NCBI GenBank assembly: GCA_001584585.1 | Contig: LSYV01000026.1 | Location: 182,704-246,703, forward strand | Reading direction: 5' to 3' | Source: Gonium pectorale | Lineage: Eukaryota; Chlorophyta; Chlorophyceae; Chlamydomonadales; Volvocaceae | DNA: 64,000 bases | Shown: positions 31,100 to 43,814 of the stretch, in pieces | Position numbering within the stretch: the stretch's first letter is position 1 | How the letters are laid out: the number at the start of each line of letters is the position of its first letter | Notes under the pieces: model-generated | Databases searched by the model: none | What the model was told of the DNA's origin: nothing | What the model saw: only the letters and a program-made list of their open reading frames with translations | Translations under genes and position numbers: made by a program

Positions 31100-34000
31100 T
31101 CACATCACTGCGCCGAAGTGCTGCGGCGGCCGCTTGCCCGTCGCGCCGCTGCCCTGCCCCAGTGGCAGCGACCACGTCTCCCGTCGCGCCCGCTCGCGGG
31201 CACGCTGCTCTGCAGCCGCCGACGCCGCCGCAGCGGCGACGTGCTCGTCCTGGTACGGCATGGCCGTCGGCGAGCCGTCGCCGCCGCCGATGACAGCGCC
31301 GTCGCTGACGTCAGCGTACGGCAGCTCGTCCACGTCGTCACAGAGGAGGCTGCCGCAGGGGCCGTAGGCCGCGGTGCCGGGGCCGCCGCCGGTCGCCCGC
31401 TGCAGGGCGACTAGCTGGCGGCGGAGGCACTTCTTGGGGGCGCTATCGGTGCCGCACTTGCCTGCGGGGAGACCAGGACCAGGCAAATGGCGGGAAAAGG
31501 CACGGTTGTGGGTACGGGGAGTCAATGGTCAGCCACCAGTACCGAGTCCTTGACGGAATCCCCAGGCCGGACTGGGCAGACGAGACACACGGGACCTACA
31601 TGAGGGCTGGAAGCGCATGCCGGTGGATATCGTAACCGGTACAGCCCCGGCTCAGTCCGGCGCACATCCCTCCGCTGCCGCTCCGCGCCAGGAGCGGGCA
31701 GCCCGGGGTCTTTGAAACTGAAAGCGCTGCAGTGACGTTTGCGCCAAGTCTACGCGGCCGGTTGGGATGGTTGCATTCTCACCTTTGCGCTGGATGACAC
31801 ACACTGCGCAACGGCCCGAGTGGCCGGCGCGGCCGGTGGTTCCGCCCAGCAGCTCCGCCTCCATCTCGCGACCCCTGCGCCAACAACCGCACAAGCACCC
31901 GGGGCAGTCAGCTGGCGGGGCACCATCTTGGGTGGCCACAGCAATCTAGTGCCATGATGCACGGCTGTCACGCACGTACGGCACATCCGGGAGCGCACGG
32001 AGCTTCGAAGACAAACTCGTTTACAAGCAACACACACATGGCCGAATAGGTCAGGTTCCAGACCATGCAGTCGGTCCGTCCGTCCGCCCGCACGGTCGCT
32101 GGGACTCACCCGTTCTGCGCCATCTTGGACAGCGCCAGGTCCGCCGACGGATCGCCGCTAGCCGGGACGTAGGGGTTGTGCAGCAGCGGTCGCGACGGCA
32201 ACAGCCCCTCGATGTTGCGAGCGGCGCGCGGCAGCACGTGAGCCATGCCCGGCCCCAGCCCGCCGCCGCCCGCGGCCATCAGCTGCGCCTGTGTGGGCGA
32301 CTCGTCGCCGGCGGCGCCGCCTCCGCCACTGCCGCCGCCCATGTTGCGGCAGAGCGTCGTCGCGGTGGAGCCGCTCGCGGTGCTTGCGCTGGCGACGGCC
32401 GCGCCGGCCTGCGGGTGGTGGTGGTGGTGGTGATGGCGGGGCCGGCCGCCGCCGCCGGGCATGCCCCGCAGCAGCGGCGCGTGCATCAGGAACGGGCTGT
32501 CGACCGACACCTCACCGCCGCCGCCACCACCGACCTTGTGGCCGTGCGCAGCCGCAGTCATGAGCATCGCGTGCATGTTGTCGTACACGCCGGCCGAGCC
32601 CTGCTGCTGCAGCGCCGCGAGCTCCGCCAGGCCGCACTCATCGTCGCCGTCGCCGTCATACGCCGCGGCCGCCGCAGCCTCGCCGGCCGTGGCTGAGGTG
32701 CGGGCCATGAACACGGGCGGCACGGGGCTGGTGCTCAGCGGTGGGGTCCTGCGGGAGCCGCCGCCGCCGCCCGCCTTCCCGGCCCCGCCGTCGTCCTCGC
32801 CGCCCGCTGTCTCCTCACGGTGGCGCTGACCCGGAGCCGCGGTCGCGTCCGAGGCTGCAGACTCGGCGAGGCCGCCGCTCATGCTGACAGTGAGCACACG
32901 CCGGCGGTCGTACACGCCACACGGCGGGCGCATGGAGCCGCCGCCATCGCCGCCGCCGAAAGCCTGCTTGGTCTCAGCGGCCATAGCACCCGTGGAGAGC
33001 CTTGCGCGCTTTGCCTCGTGCAAGTCGCAGTCCTCGGCGCCGTCAGCCGGGTCCTGTGTGGCCTCCACAGAAGCACCGGCCGCGGCGCCCAAGGCAGTAT
33101 TGCCCGGGCCGGACGCAGGGCGCGACGACGGCGGTGGCATGGACACCGCGGCAGTTGCCACGCCGCCGGCGCCGGCTGAGGGCTGACCGCGGAGCATCAT
33201 GAGCGCCGGTAGGCCGCTGGCGTCGGCGCTGCCGCCGCGGGCAATGGCGGACGCGGGGCCACCGGATACGGAGCGCGGCGGCGGCGCCATCGGCGGCGGC
33301 ATGGCCTGCAGGGAGATGCGGCGGCCGGTGGCCTGCTGCAACGACGCCGGGAGCTCGACTTGCGGCTGCGGCTGGAACTGATGGTGCGTGACGGGGTGGT
33401 GCCCGCCAGCGCCGGTAGCAGTGGCACCCGAGCAGGTGGTGGTGGTCTGGGAAGCATCTACGGACTGGGAGGGCGCGGGACGCGGGGCGCGGCAGCTCGC
33501 CGAGCGGCCCTGCACCGCGCCCGAGGCCGACGGGTGCTGGTGCGCGTGGGCGTGCAGAGAGGCGGCGTGCTCGGGGCAAGCCATCGAGAAGGGCTCGGCC
33601 TGCAGGCGCAGAGGGCGGCAAGCCGTGAGCCAGCAGGCATTGAGGGAGGCACAGTCGCACGGGCACCCACCTCGTGCAACACGGAGCTGCGGGCTCCAAT
33701 GCAACAAACGGGCGCCTCAAGTCAAGGCCATGCAATACGCAGGCCTTTTCGCCGTGGCTGGAGCCCCCAAGTGCGCACATGAACCCCCAGCACGCGCGTC
33801 CGCAAGCGCGTACCACGAGCAGCGCGCCCGCCTCGATGGCGCACGGCAGGTGGTAGGTGCGGCCGCACTTGGCGTTGCAGCACGACAGGGTGGCGCCCGA
33901 GCGGCCGCAGTGCGTGCAGCGCCGGCCCCGGCAGCGCTTCACGACAGCTTGCACTCCGTACTGCGGGCGTGAGGGCGGTGGGGGTGGCGAATCAACACGT

Positions 34001-37000
34001 CGCGGTTGGAGGGGGGTCAGATGGGAGGGGGAGGGCGGTGCACGTGTGTGTCCCCATGAGCCGTAAGCGCAAGCTCAGGGCAACGGCGCGGGCAGAAAGG
34101 ATGGGGCGATCGGATTGCGGAGCCGCGCTGCGTTGCGCGGTGCAGCCAGGTTCGGGGGGCAGTCAGCCCCCCGACAGATCGCTACGCGCAGACGTCGTGT
34201 TGAAAAGTCAATGCAGCGCCGTGCATCGCGGAGACGACGCACAGCCCAGCTGTAACTCACCATCTGGCCGGCAATGACGAAGACGTCGGTCGACCAGAGG
34301 GCGCACTGCGAGTGCACCGCCAGCGCCCCGCCTCCTCCGGCGCTGCTCTTGGCAACCTCCACCAGCGGCCCCAGCCCTGCGTTTGCCTGGCGGATGGTCG
34401 TGGACGCCTCCGCTGCGCCCGCCGGCGGCACCGCCAGCGGCCCCAGCGCCGCCAGCAGCCCCGCCTCCGCCGGCGCGGCTTCCTCGCTCTTGGTCTCCTC
34501 TAGCTTGACCTCCGTCGCTGGCGGAGGCGGCGCCGCCGACACGGCCGTGCCGTCGGGGAGCTCTGGCACATCCGTCTCCGCCACGGTGCCGGTGCCACCG
34601 CTGTCGCCAGCCGACTTCTCAGTTGGAGCCGACCCTGAAGCCACGAAAGCGGCGGGGTCGACCATGGCGACGTCGCAGCTGGACATCACCTCCGTAGCTG
34701 AGGCGGTTGGTCCCGACGGCGCGGAGGCGGCCGAGACGGCGCATGTGACGCCGACGGCCTCTGCGCCGTAGGATGCGGCCTCCGTGCCGACGCTGGTGCC
34801 TACCGCGACGCCTTGCTGCAGCGCCAGCACCGCCGGGGAGGCCAGCTGGAGTGGATCACTCGGGAAGGTGCGCGGCTGCAGCAACTCCTGTGGCCCCTTA
34901 GCCGCAACGGCCGCGGCGTGGGCGATGGCAATCGCCGCCGCCCCGTCGCCGTTGATGCGTTGGCCGTTGGCCCCTTCGCGGCCGGAGCCCTCCACAGCCT
35001 GAGCCTCAGCTTCCATATTGTGGTCGGCATCTGCGTGAGCGGCCGTGTTCGGGGCGGCGAGGAGCTGCGGCGCCTGCGACGCCGGCAACAAAAGCGGCCT
35101 CTCCGCGGCGGTGGCAGCCGCTGCCGCGGGCGCTGCCGGCGGCGGAAGCGCAAGCACCGGCGCCGCGCAGCGGTGGCAGAGCGCGCAGCGGGGGCAGTCC
35201 GCTGGAAAGCCGTCCTCAAACGGCTCGTCTTCAGTCGGCGAGGCCGCTACGTCGGACACCTCGGGTGCTGCCATCTGGGTGAGGCCGAGGCGGCTCGGCG
35301 GGCCTGAAGGCCCAGAGCTTGACGGCGGGGGACGACCCATGGGTCCGCGCCCCGGGGCCGGCCGCCGGCCGGGGCCCTGCGGGTACGTCGAGCCGTTAGG
35401 TCCGTACGGACCGGCTGTCTGGGGCCGACCTGCCGCCACCACGGCCGGTGGCGGTACGGACTGCTGGGGCGCGAGGAGGCCGGTGTAGGTGCGGCCGTTG
35501 ATGTGAACACTGATGAGCACCTGGGGGTAGGAGGCGGGTGGAGGCGGACGGAGAGGCTGCGTAAGGCAAAACACAGCAATGTGCATAGATGAAGGCGCTT
35601 GGGGCGCCGGTAGGTGCCATACTGAGCGTGTGCAAAAATGTGCGAGAAAGCTCCCAGAACGGCGCACCCACGTCGTCCCGCAGCACGCGAAGAAATTATC
35701 CCTTCAAATAAACATGCTTAGCGCACGCGTCTGGCCGGAACACGCCCCAGAGTGCACACCTGGTCGGCAGCTGGCCCGTGCGAGGGACCCATGAAGCGCC
35801 AGCCTCGGACCTGCGGCGCCGCGGCGGCCGCGTCATAAAGAGCCGCCAGCTCGTCGGCGCCTGCGCCGCCGGGGCGCGCCGCGCGAGGTCGCTTCGCAGC
35901 CGGCCCAGCCTCGGGTCCGGTCTGGTACTCGTGCGGCATGCGCTTGACAGTCGCCGCGTGGCGCGCAGAGCGGTCCTGCGTTCGATAGCGGGGTTCATCA
36001 GGCGATGATCATCAGGCGAGCGAGGTAACATACACCCGGTGAATAAAGGGGCGGGTCCCTGTCCGGTTATCGAACTGACGTGGCACCTCGGCGCAAGCAC
36101 TGTGCACGCCATGGCAATTGTCCTGGACGTCCACCTCAAGTGGACGGACTTGCGCCTCACCTGGGGGCCGCGGGCGTCAGCAGTGCCCTCGCGACCGCTG
36201 CCATGCAGGTGTTGCGCCTGCTGCAGAGGATCTTGCTGCTTGGGCCCGGTCCCGGGATTGCGGCCGACGCGGCGAGGATCCCCACCATCCTCTGTGGAGG
36301 CGGGCATTGGCACAGTGGGGGTTGGGGTGGGGGCGGGGGAACCATGCCTGGCGCATTGAAGTTGAGGTGCTTGTGAAGCTGGGGGGTGTTTGTGAAGCTG
36401 GGGGGTGTTTGTGAAGCTGGGGGGCGTTGCAAGTAGAATAAAAAGTTTCTGCTCGTCAAACCACGTTAGCTGGCCCTTGCGAGTCAAGCTGTGCCCCGCA
36501 GATCCAAACGGCACGCCAAGTCGCTAAGTATTTCTGCTCCGTCCAGAGTAAAAGGCGATGCCCACATCCTCTCGCACCGTCAGACTCCCCAACAGCAGCA
36601 GCAGCAGCCATGCAGGGGCACCGCGCACCTTGCTTGATGTGGGCATCTTGGTCTGCACCAGCTTGGGGCAAGCGCGACTCGCCGCCATCGCCGGTGCCGC
36701 TGCCGTCGCCCTCCCCGCTCCCGCCCGAGCCGTCGCGCCGTTTACTGTCATCCGACGGCGACGGCGGGCTCCCCTCACTACTGCTGTGGCCGCCAGGGCC
36801 CTGCTGACCCGCGCCATCCCCGCCGCCATCGCCGTTCTCCTGGCTGCTGCTGCCACCGCCGGCCGGGCGGCGCCCCTCCGCCGCGCTGCGAAACTGCGCG
36901 GCGGCGGACATGCCGCCACTGCCGCCTCCGGGGCCACGGCGGAGCAGCGTCGCGCCGCCGGGGCTCGCACGGGCAGAGAACTGCTGGCGGCTGCGGTGTC

Positions 37001-38012
37001 GCTGGAGCCCCTGCTGCAGCCGGCCGGGTCCGGCCCTGGGGTTGCCGCTGCCGCTGCCGGCCCCGTTGCTGAGCGCAAGGCGCGCCCCGCGGTGCGTCAA
37101 CGCCCGGCGGCCTCCGCGGCCTGGGCCGCCGTGGCCATGCAGGCCGTCGCCGCCGTCACCGCCGTATGCATAGTCCTCATCGTCCTCCTCGTCGGCGCCG
37201 CCGAGGGCGCCGCCGCCACAGTCAGCGCCACTGCCAACGCCCAGGGCCGCGCCAACCTCGTCATACTCCTCCTCCTCCCCTGTAACGTACTCCGAAGCCG
37301 GGTAGCGGCTGGGCGGCAGCGTGCTCCTCAGCGCCGGAGCGGACGCGGGGTCGATCCGGCCGCAGCCCAAGCCATTAGCGGCCACGCCGCCGGTGTGGCT
37401 GTCATTGCCAGAGGAGGGGGCCGCGGGGTAAACCTGGCCGTCCACGATGCCGGGGCCGACGCCGAAGGGCGTGGCACCGACGTTGCCAGAGCCACCCGGG
37501 CCGGGGGACCCAAGCGGTCCGCCATTGCACTTGGGCCGCGGCAGGATGTTGTGTTGCTCCAGCCATTTGCCAATGGTTACGGTGCCATCGCCCGCCGCCA
37601 GGCGTATGCTGTTCCGCCACTTCTTGGCAGTTAGCAGGCCCGAATGGCGTTCGAACTCCGTGGGGGTGATGGTCGGCGCCGCGTCGGGGCCTCCCGCGGC
37701 TGCGCCAGCGGCTTGGCAGCGACCGCAGTGGCAGTGTACGGCTTGCGTCGACAGCAGGAAGGTGCCGAAGTTGCCGTTACAGATCACGCGCACCTCCGTT
37801 TCTGATAGCATAGCGCCACTGCCAGCGGCATCGATTTCTGCGTCTATGGGCGGTGAGGGCGACTGTCGCTGCTGGATGCCGGCATGCGCCGGCACTCCCG
37901 GAGCGGCAGCCGCGGCGTCCGCAAGGCATGCAAGGAGATCATATTCGTTACTTGAAAGCGGCTGCCCCCCTTTCGTTGACCGGGGTCGGCCCGGCAAGAG
38001 TCGCCCGTCCAT
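31100..38012 (-). CDS. SAND-like and extended-PHD-finger nuclear protein
   Basis: This is probably a chromatin or DNA-binding regulator. Exons on the minus strand: 38012 to an unresolved donor near 36.6-36.8 kb; 35975-35760; 35520-34261; 33960-33814; 33599-32110; 31461-31100. Exon 1 carries a SAND-like or TDBD-like module: VICNGNFGTF, CHCGRC, ITPTEFERHSGLLTAKKW, RNSIRL. The join of exons 3-5 rebuilds an extended PHD finger: CALWSTDVF, then CTHCGRSGATLSCC, CGRTYHLPCA, and after an intron MACPEH. The remainder is low-complexity, acidic or Gly-rich, with an eight-histidine run near 32,415-32,437. The exon 5/6 join reads sensibly (AQNG-KCGTDSAP), but the donor is phase 2 while the last exon needs phase 1; either a one-base sequence error or a missed exon explains this. 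The donor of exon 1 is likewise not fixed. Domain calls are solid; the targets are unknown. Confidence 0.78.
36372..36428. repeat. 19-bp tandem repeat x3
   Basis: The unit tgtgaagctggggggtgtt occurs at 36372-36390, 36391-36409 and 36410-36428 (the last with one change). It falls in the probable first intron of the SAND/ePHD gene. Confidence 0.9.
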
Positions 38013-40055
38013 CTATAGCTGACACGGCGCAAGAACTCTTGCGCTAAGGGACACTGGTCCGCCAATATCGCGCTTGGCAACCTCCGTCGTGAGAGCCGTC
38101 GTTGCAGCCGTTGCCTTGGCGCGCCACGCCGCGCCTGCAACCGTTAAGCGGGGTATAGGGCGGGTCCTTAGGTCAGGAGGTGTCGGCATCCGTATGCAGG
38201 CGCTTACGTGCATCCAGCATGAAATCTAGCGACGAGCGCAAGGGTGCAGGGTGCCGGAAGCGCGAGTAGTGCAAGGGCTGGCATTGCGCGACTCTCGGGG
38301 GCTACGCAGGCAAGCGCGGTCTCAGCGCCTAGGTCTCAGCGCCTCCTACCTAGGTTTGAGGTTTCTTCCCTTCGCGGTCAGCGACTGCAAAACAAAGGGA
38401 GGCGGCAGACCGCGTGAAGGGAGGTCAGGACCGGGCGTTAGCAGCTTTCGCCAAGCGTCATATGCTGACTGCAATAGCGCAGCAGCAGCAGAGAACAGAA
38501 GAGCGCGGGGCAGCAAAGCGTCTCGTGCTCTCCGACTCGCAAAAGCACCGACTCGCTGCTCATTCGCCCTGCCTGGCCGTGGCTGCATGGACAAGGAAGC
38601 ATGGCGCGCGCGCATACCTCGACTTGCCTTGCCCAGCGCTGCCGGGAGCGTCTCGCAACGCGCTGCTTGCCCGCCGCGTTCAAGCGTCGTTTCGGCTAGG
38701 CTATCAAGGAAATGCGAACGTTTGTGAACGCGTGTGTGCCCGCTTTAACATGAGTCGAGCTTGTGTTTTGGCCGGAAAAAGTGCCTGCGGAGTATCTTGA
38801 GCCAATACAGCCGTACCGCTGGTGGGACCTGGGACCGTATTTATTGCGCCGGCGCATAAATTTCCGCGTAGTCTGTGCTCATCCGTTTGCAGCGGCAGTT
38901 GTTAGCGGCGGGTTGGGCAGTGTTGGGCGCGGCCGGCGAGAGCCGAGAGCGGAGCCCGCGGCCACCTCCAGCGTGAGCCCGGCGCTGGAAAGTTACACAC
39001 GCTGTAGTGCAATGCGATAGCGCGCGTGTCTTGCAAAGGCGACGTATCGGAAGGCTGTACCTGGGGGCCTCACAATGGGAGGGCAACAAGTAATTGGCGC
39101 TGCTAGGACATATAAGGCTCAGAGCGGCAGCCACCGGCCCTTGCTCGGAGGCACGGAGGATGGTCGGCATCGCCCGCCACTGCAAGAACCGCAGTGGCGC
39201 AGTGAGCTGTTATCACTGCCGTGCGCTGTGACAGTGCAGCCGCGCCCAGGCTGTTCTCCACACAGTCGAGTTAGGAGGGCGCGGTGGTGTGTGAACGTTC
39301 CGCCGATGTATGGTTTCCCTGTGTAGCCGTCTCCGTTCGCGTGGGGATAAATGCCGGTGAAAAGGCGATCGATAGTGCACACCGCGGCGGGCTCGGTCTC
39401 CTGCGGGATGCGTTGCCTGTCCCAAGCCCCTGTGCCACAGTGCCTTGATACCCGCCTTACCTGCCAGGGTATCCCCTGACACGTCCCCTGATACCCGCTC
39501 GCTCCGTTCGCTACGTTTCTTTACGATGACCCCGGTTTGTCGCGTCTTCGGTTGCATAAAAACGAGAAATCTGCAGAGAAAGAGGTCGCGATATGTCCCC
39601 TCCTTCCTCTCTTTGCAGCTTTCACATCCGCACGCAGGCGCACTAACCATCGCCTCATCATCACGTCAGCGCAGCTAACCAGCGCGCACACGTGGACCGG
39701 CTCCAGCCCGCGGGTTGCTCGCCCCTCCCTGGGCTGCGTGTCCCGCCACGGCTTGTCTCATGATGACCTGCTCACGGCTCCCTGCTTACACTTGCAGGAG
39801 AACGCCTTCCTGTTCGAGCCGTCTGGAGTTTTGACGGCACCGGCACAAAAATATGACAGCGATGGCTGAGAGGAGGGTGAATCCATGCTGGTTTCGGAGA
39901 CGCTTGCGGCAGGAACCGAGAATGCAGGGTGCTCATGCTTTGTCTGGATGGCGGCAGAATTTGGTTATTGGAAACAGTTTAGCAGTTGCGGCAATGCACT
40001 AAGTTTTCTTCTGAGCTCTTTTTGGCACGCGACAGTGATATCGCATCGCGGCACT
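38013..40055. promoter_or_regulatory. Divergent intergenic region between the SAND/ePHD gene and ICMT
   Basis: About 2 kb between the start codons of two genes read away from each other, so it must contain both promoters and 5' UTRs. No specific element could be recognised. A GAGAACGCC exon-like stretch after an acceptor-like tract near 39,800 could be a 5' UTR exon of ICMT, but nothing fixes it. There is no other supported gene. Confidence 0.35.
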
Positions 40056-42702
40056 ATGTTGGAAGCACCTTTCCTTGCTTTTCTGTCATGCCTAGCCTTC
40101 TTCCATTCAAGTGAATTCCTGCTGGCGTGCGTCTTCATGCGCGATGAGCTGTCCTTCAGCTGTGGGTACGGGTTTCGCTAGCAAGACCTCACGCAGTCGT
40201 TCGTGTTTGCAGTTAAGCGGAGGCGTGGGGTGCAAGGGTACGCGGACATGATTGCAGGCGGCGGCTAAGGGCGGGGGGGCCGTAGGCGCCTGCGCCTGCC
40301 TTCCCGGCCCCACCCAGCTCCCTCCCGTCGCGCCGCCACCACTCCCCTCCAAATAGTGTCCCATTGCCAACGCTTAGGGAGCTCCTTGTGGTAGAGAACA
40401 TACCGCAGGCTCCTGTGCATTTTCCATGTGGGCCTTGCCGCGGTATTCTGTGAGGAGGGGTCAGGGAACAACGCACACGGTCTGGGTGCAAGAGCCTCCC
40501 TGTCGCCTGTTCGCACTATGAAGCTCGCCCCAGGCTTCCGTCTTTTTGCACATCTGCCCCCGTGCTGCCACCGCAGCGCTGCTGCTCAGCAAACCGTATG
40601 CCGCGGCCATGAGCTTCGCTGTGCTCGAGTACGGCTTGGAGTCATGGCTGCTGCCTGGCATGAAGACCGACAACGGGCGGCTGGTACGTTCCGGGCTGTA
40701 GGTTCTGCAGTAGGGGCTGCTTTTGACTCCCTTGTACCCGGAGCCGGCTTTAGTTTGCCCCTTCAACCACTGGTCTGTGCGGGCATTCGATTGCCCAGCC
40801 GCGCGTGAAACTGCGCATGTCCCCTGCGACCGCCTCTGCCTTCCGTCCGCCAGGGCTACATCAGCTGGATTGGCCTTGCGATGATCGTACTGGGCGAGGG
40901 GTTACGGAAAGTCGGCATGGTGAGTTTTGCAGTGGAAGGGACAGGCCCCCCGGCAAACCACCCGACGCAAACAACGTGCCAGCCAAAGCAGGCCCGCCCT
41001 CATATGAACTGGGCCACCCAGCCAGTTAGGCATTGTTTGGGACTCGAGTCTCACCAGCGACCTACGGCACCCCACGCACATGCGCTCGCATCTGCCGACA
41101 CACGGCGTCGAGCGCGCTTGCAGCTTGCGGCCACCGGAAAAACCACGGCCGCAGGATCTGGAACCCAACCCATGTACGACTTGTACGTACGCAGTTCCCG
41201 CAACCACTCGCCTTGCCTCCACCACTAACTCTCAAGGTCTTATGCTCATCGCCCCGTCGGTGCGCTGTAACCCCCACGTATCCCGCCGCATGCGAGAGGT
41301 GCCGCATACTCAGTGCCAAAGATACGCCGCGCCACTCTTGCTTTTGCACACGACGGCCCGCAATCATACGTTTCGCTAGCATCTGAAAAACTGGGAACAC
41401 CGGCGGACGAAGCAGTGCATTCGGTTGTCTTCTCTCAGGCGCATCTTCATCGTCCTAACCATGGAGCGATCCCGCAGGTTGAGGTGCAACCATGCGGACC
41501 CGCCCTACCGCCGCTCAATCCCACGGGCTCTAACCCTGCCTCGCCGCTGCCCGCCCCGCTTGCCGGCCCGCCGCAGGTCACCGCAAGGTCCAACTTCACG
41601 CACCACATCCGTACGCAGAAGCGGGAGACGCACCAGCTCGTGTGCTGGGGCATCTACAGGTGCGAGGCACCCCGACACGCACCTGACACGCCGATGCCGC
41701 CGGTACATGGCACACCGGGCAAGGCCGGAATCCGCGAATACGAACTCCCGTGGACCAAGGATCGGTGAATTGAATCCCTGCAGGCGTCCGTGGCTCCTTG
41801 CCAACGGCATGCCTTGCGGCCCCCCCCCCGCGCCCCGACAGGTACGTGCGCCACCCGGGCTATCTGGGCTGGTACATCTGGTGCGTGGGGACGCAAGTCC
41901 TCCTGGTCAACCCCGTCTGCAGCGTCGGCTTTGCCGTAGTGGTAAGTGACGCGGCGCTTCGCCTCGCGAGCAAGCCGCAGCGACGGCCAGCAGCGGGCAT
42001 GCCCCCTCCCTTCAGACGGCTCCAACAGAAACGCACAAAACAAAAGAAACCTTGTCAGCAAAACCACAAACAGGGGCATAATCGGAGCTCTATTCCTCGG
42101 GACATCCTCGGGATTATGCAAAGTCTCAACCGTTCAGTCACGCAATCCTCGCCCGGCCTGCACTTTGTTCACTAGCGCCGCGAGCCCGCGACGCTTGCTG
42201 CACGGGTACCTGTAAACTTTTTAACACATGTGGCGGCGCCGAAGTGCAGCGCCAGAGCGCGCCGATCGGGGCGCGCACCACTGCAATGACACTCCTGGCA
42301 GCCAGCTTCAGCAAAAAACTCAACCAACGCAGGCCAGCAACGCGCCGCACGTCCCAATGAGTCCCATTGACTGGTGCAAGGCCGCGGGGGCAGCGACACA
42401 GGCCGACCGCCAGCCGCTGCCTCGCCAGAACACGTACACACACTCTCGCCCTCTGTCGTCGCCTCACATAAAGCAACTGCATGCGAACCTCGGGCTGGTC
42501 CGGGTCACACCCTTTTCAACCCACGTCTTCCTCGCCGCCGCCGTGACCATGCCCCCACGCGTCCCCTCGCTGCCCGCCGCAGACGTGGCGCTTCTTTCGA
42601 GACCGCCTTCACGTGGAAGAGTACTATCTGCGCCGTTTTTTCGGCGCCGAGTACGAGGCCTACGCGGCGCGCACGCCAACGTGGATTCCGCTCATACCGT
42701 AG
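40056..42702 (+). CDS. ICMT: Protein-S-isoprenylcysteine O-methyltransferase
   Basis: This integral ER-membrane enzyme methylates the prenylated C-terminal cysteine of CaaX proteins with S-adenosylmethionine. Six exons (40056-40161, 40577-40683, 40854-40919, 41577-41659, 41842-41941, 42583-42702) give 193 aa, the size of plant ICMT. Visible landmarks are FFHSSEFLLA in the first membrane segment, LEYGLESWLLPGMK, GLAMIVLGEGLRKVGM, ARSNFTHHI, THQLVCWGIYRYVRHPGYLG (the cofactor-binding RHP motif, with the Arg codon split by intron 4), GTQVLLVNP, and the C-terminal WRFFRDRLHVEEYYL with FFGAEYEAY. The start chosen at 40056 puts Met about 12 residues before FFHSSEF, as in plants; an in-frame ATG at 39885 would add 57 residues with no counterpart. 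All junctions keep frame. Confidence 0.93.
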
Positions 42703-43298
42703 CTGCGCATCCCGCTCACGGGACAGCGCAGCCTGCAGCGGCGTCCACCCGGACGGTGGACGCCCGGGCGCCTCAGCCACGCAAGCGACCATGCGGGCAT
42801 GCGAGTCCTCAGAAGGGGAGGCGAGGGAGCAGCGAGGCTGCAGCAGGCGTCACGCAGCCACATGTGTTGCCGGTGCCAGGCCGTCGCGATGAGCGCGCGC
42901 CAGGCCGCAGCCATGAGGATTCCAGGGGATTCGCTCGCAAACGGGCAAAGCCCCGGCAGAGTCCGCTCATACATACAACAAGAATCTGCTCGTCAGAGCC
43001 TGGTTTACACGGCCTCCCAAGCCATGCCTATCCGTACATGTTGGCATACGCCGTGCTGCAACCATCTGTGGGCTGTGGCAAAGAACTGCCAAGAGCCCCA
43101 AGTCGCAGCCCTCCAACTGTCTTGCTAGCGATCGCTGAAGTGCACGCCTCCTGCGGTTGAGAGGGCCGGAACACGCGGTTCAGGGAGGCTAGTAGGGCTT
43201 TGGAGAGGAAGTACACTCTCACGGCAGTGCTGCCCAGCGAAGGGCTGCGCGTGCGCACAGCCATGAAGACCGTCATGACCACTACAGGGAAGCATGAA

Positions 43299-43303
43299 TG
43301 TAA
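43299..43303 (+). terminator. TGTAA polyadenylation signal candidate (ICMT)
   Basis: TGTAA about 600 bases after the ICMT stop; a second follows at 43405-43409. Either could end the transcript before the convergent CHCH gene. Confidence 0.4.
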
Positions 43304-43773
43304 CAACCACGGCCTCGAAATCATGGGCACTTGCTCGCAACCCGCTGTACGGGATCCGGCCAATAAGCCTTGCCAACATGGTTTCAGTCCATGAGGATGC
43401 CACTTGTAAGACCAGCGTGAGGCCCTCCCGCCGGCCAATCCCCGCACCTAGCGCCTAGCTGCTCTTCGAGTCTCCGCTCCACCCTGTGCCAAACAGGCGT
43501 GCTAGTAGCCCCGGCCGCCGCTGCTCCTCCTCGCCTCGCCGCATAAGCTTCATGCCTGCGAGGCGGCGTGCATTGCCCGCTGTTAGGAGCGCACTCCGCA
43601 CATATGCATGTCAGTACAGTACTGCGCATCAAGTTCTGGATTTGAAACGGGGCACTTCCGAGTCCGGTCGTGCATGTCAAGCCGTCGTAGCGAGCTCCAG
43701 TTAGGAAGCGGCAGCCAAATAGTAGGAAGCAGGCCGCTCAAAGACATATGAACCCACAAACAAATCATGATCT

Positions 43774-43778
43774 TTACA
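43774..43778 (-). terminator. TGTAA polyadenylation signal (CHCH gene)
   Basis: ttaca on the plus strand is TGTAA on the minus strand, 37 bases beyond the proposed stop of the twin CX9C gene. The close spacing supports the chosen stop codon. Confidence 0.5.
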
Positions 43779-43814
43779 AACAACATTACGGTATGGCCAA
43801 CCCATTTTGCAGGG

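Noticed and set aside
30274..31293. Long plus-strand open frame (339 codons)
   Set aside because: It runs antisense to the last exon of the SAND/ePHD gene at its 3' end, has no domain, and looks like a GC-rich chance frame.
36558..37634. 358-codon plus-strand open frame opposite exon 1 of the SAND/ePHD gene
   Set aside because: Ala/Arg-rich antisense shadow; the SAND-like module is in the minus frame.
39885..40055. Upstream start for ICMT at 39885 adding 57 residues
   Set aside because: The added sequence has no counterpart in plant ICMT, and the start at 40056 gives the usual length.
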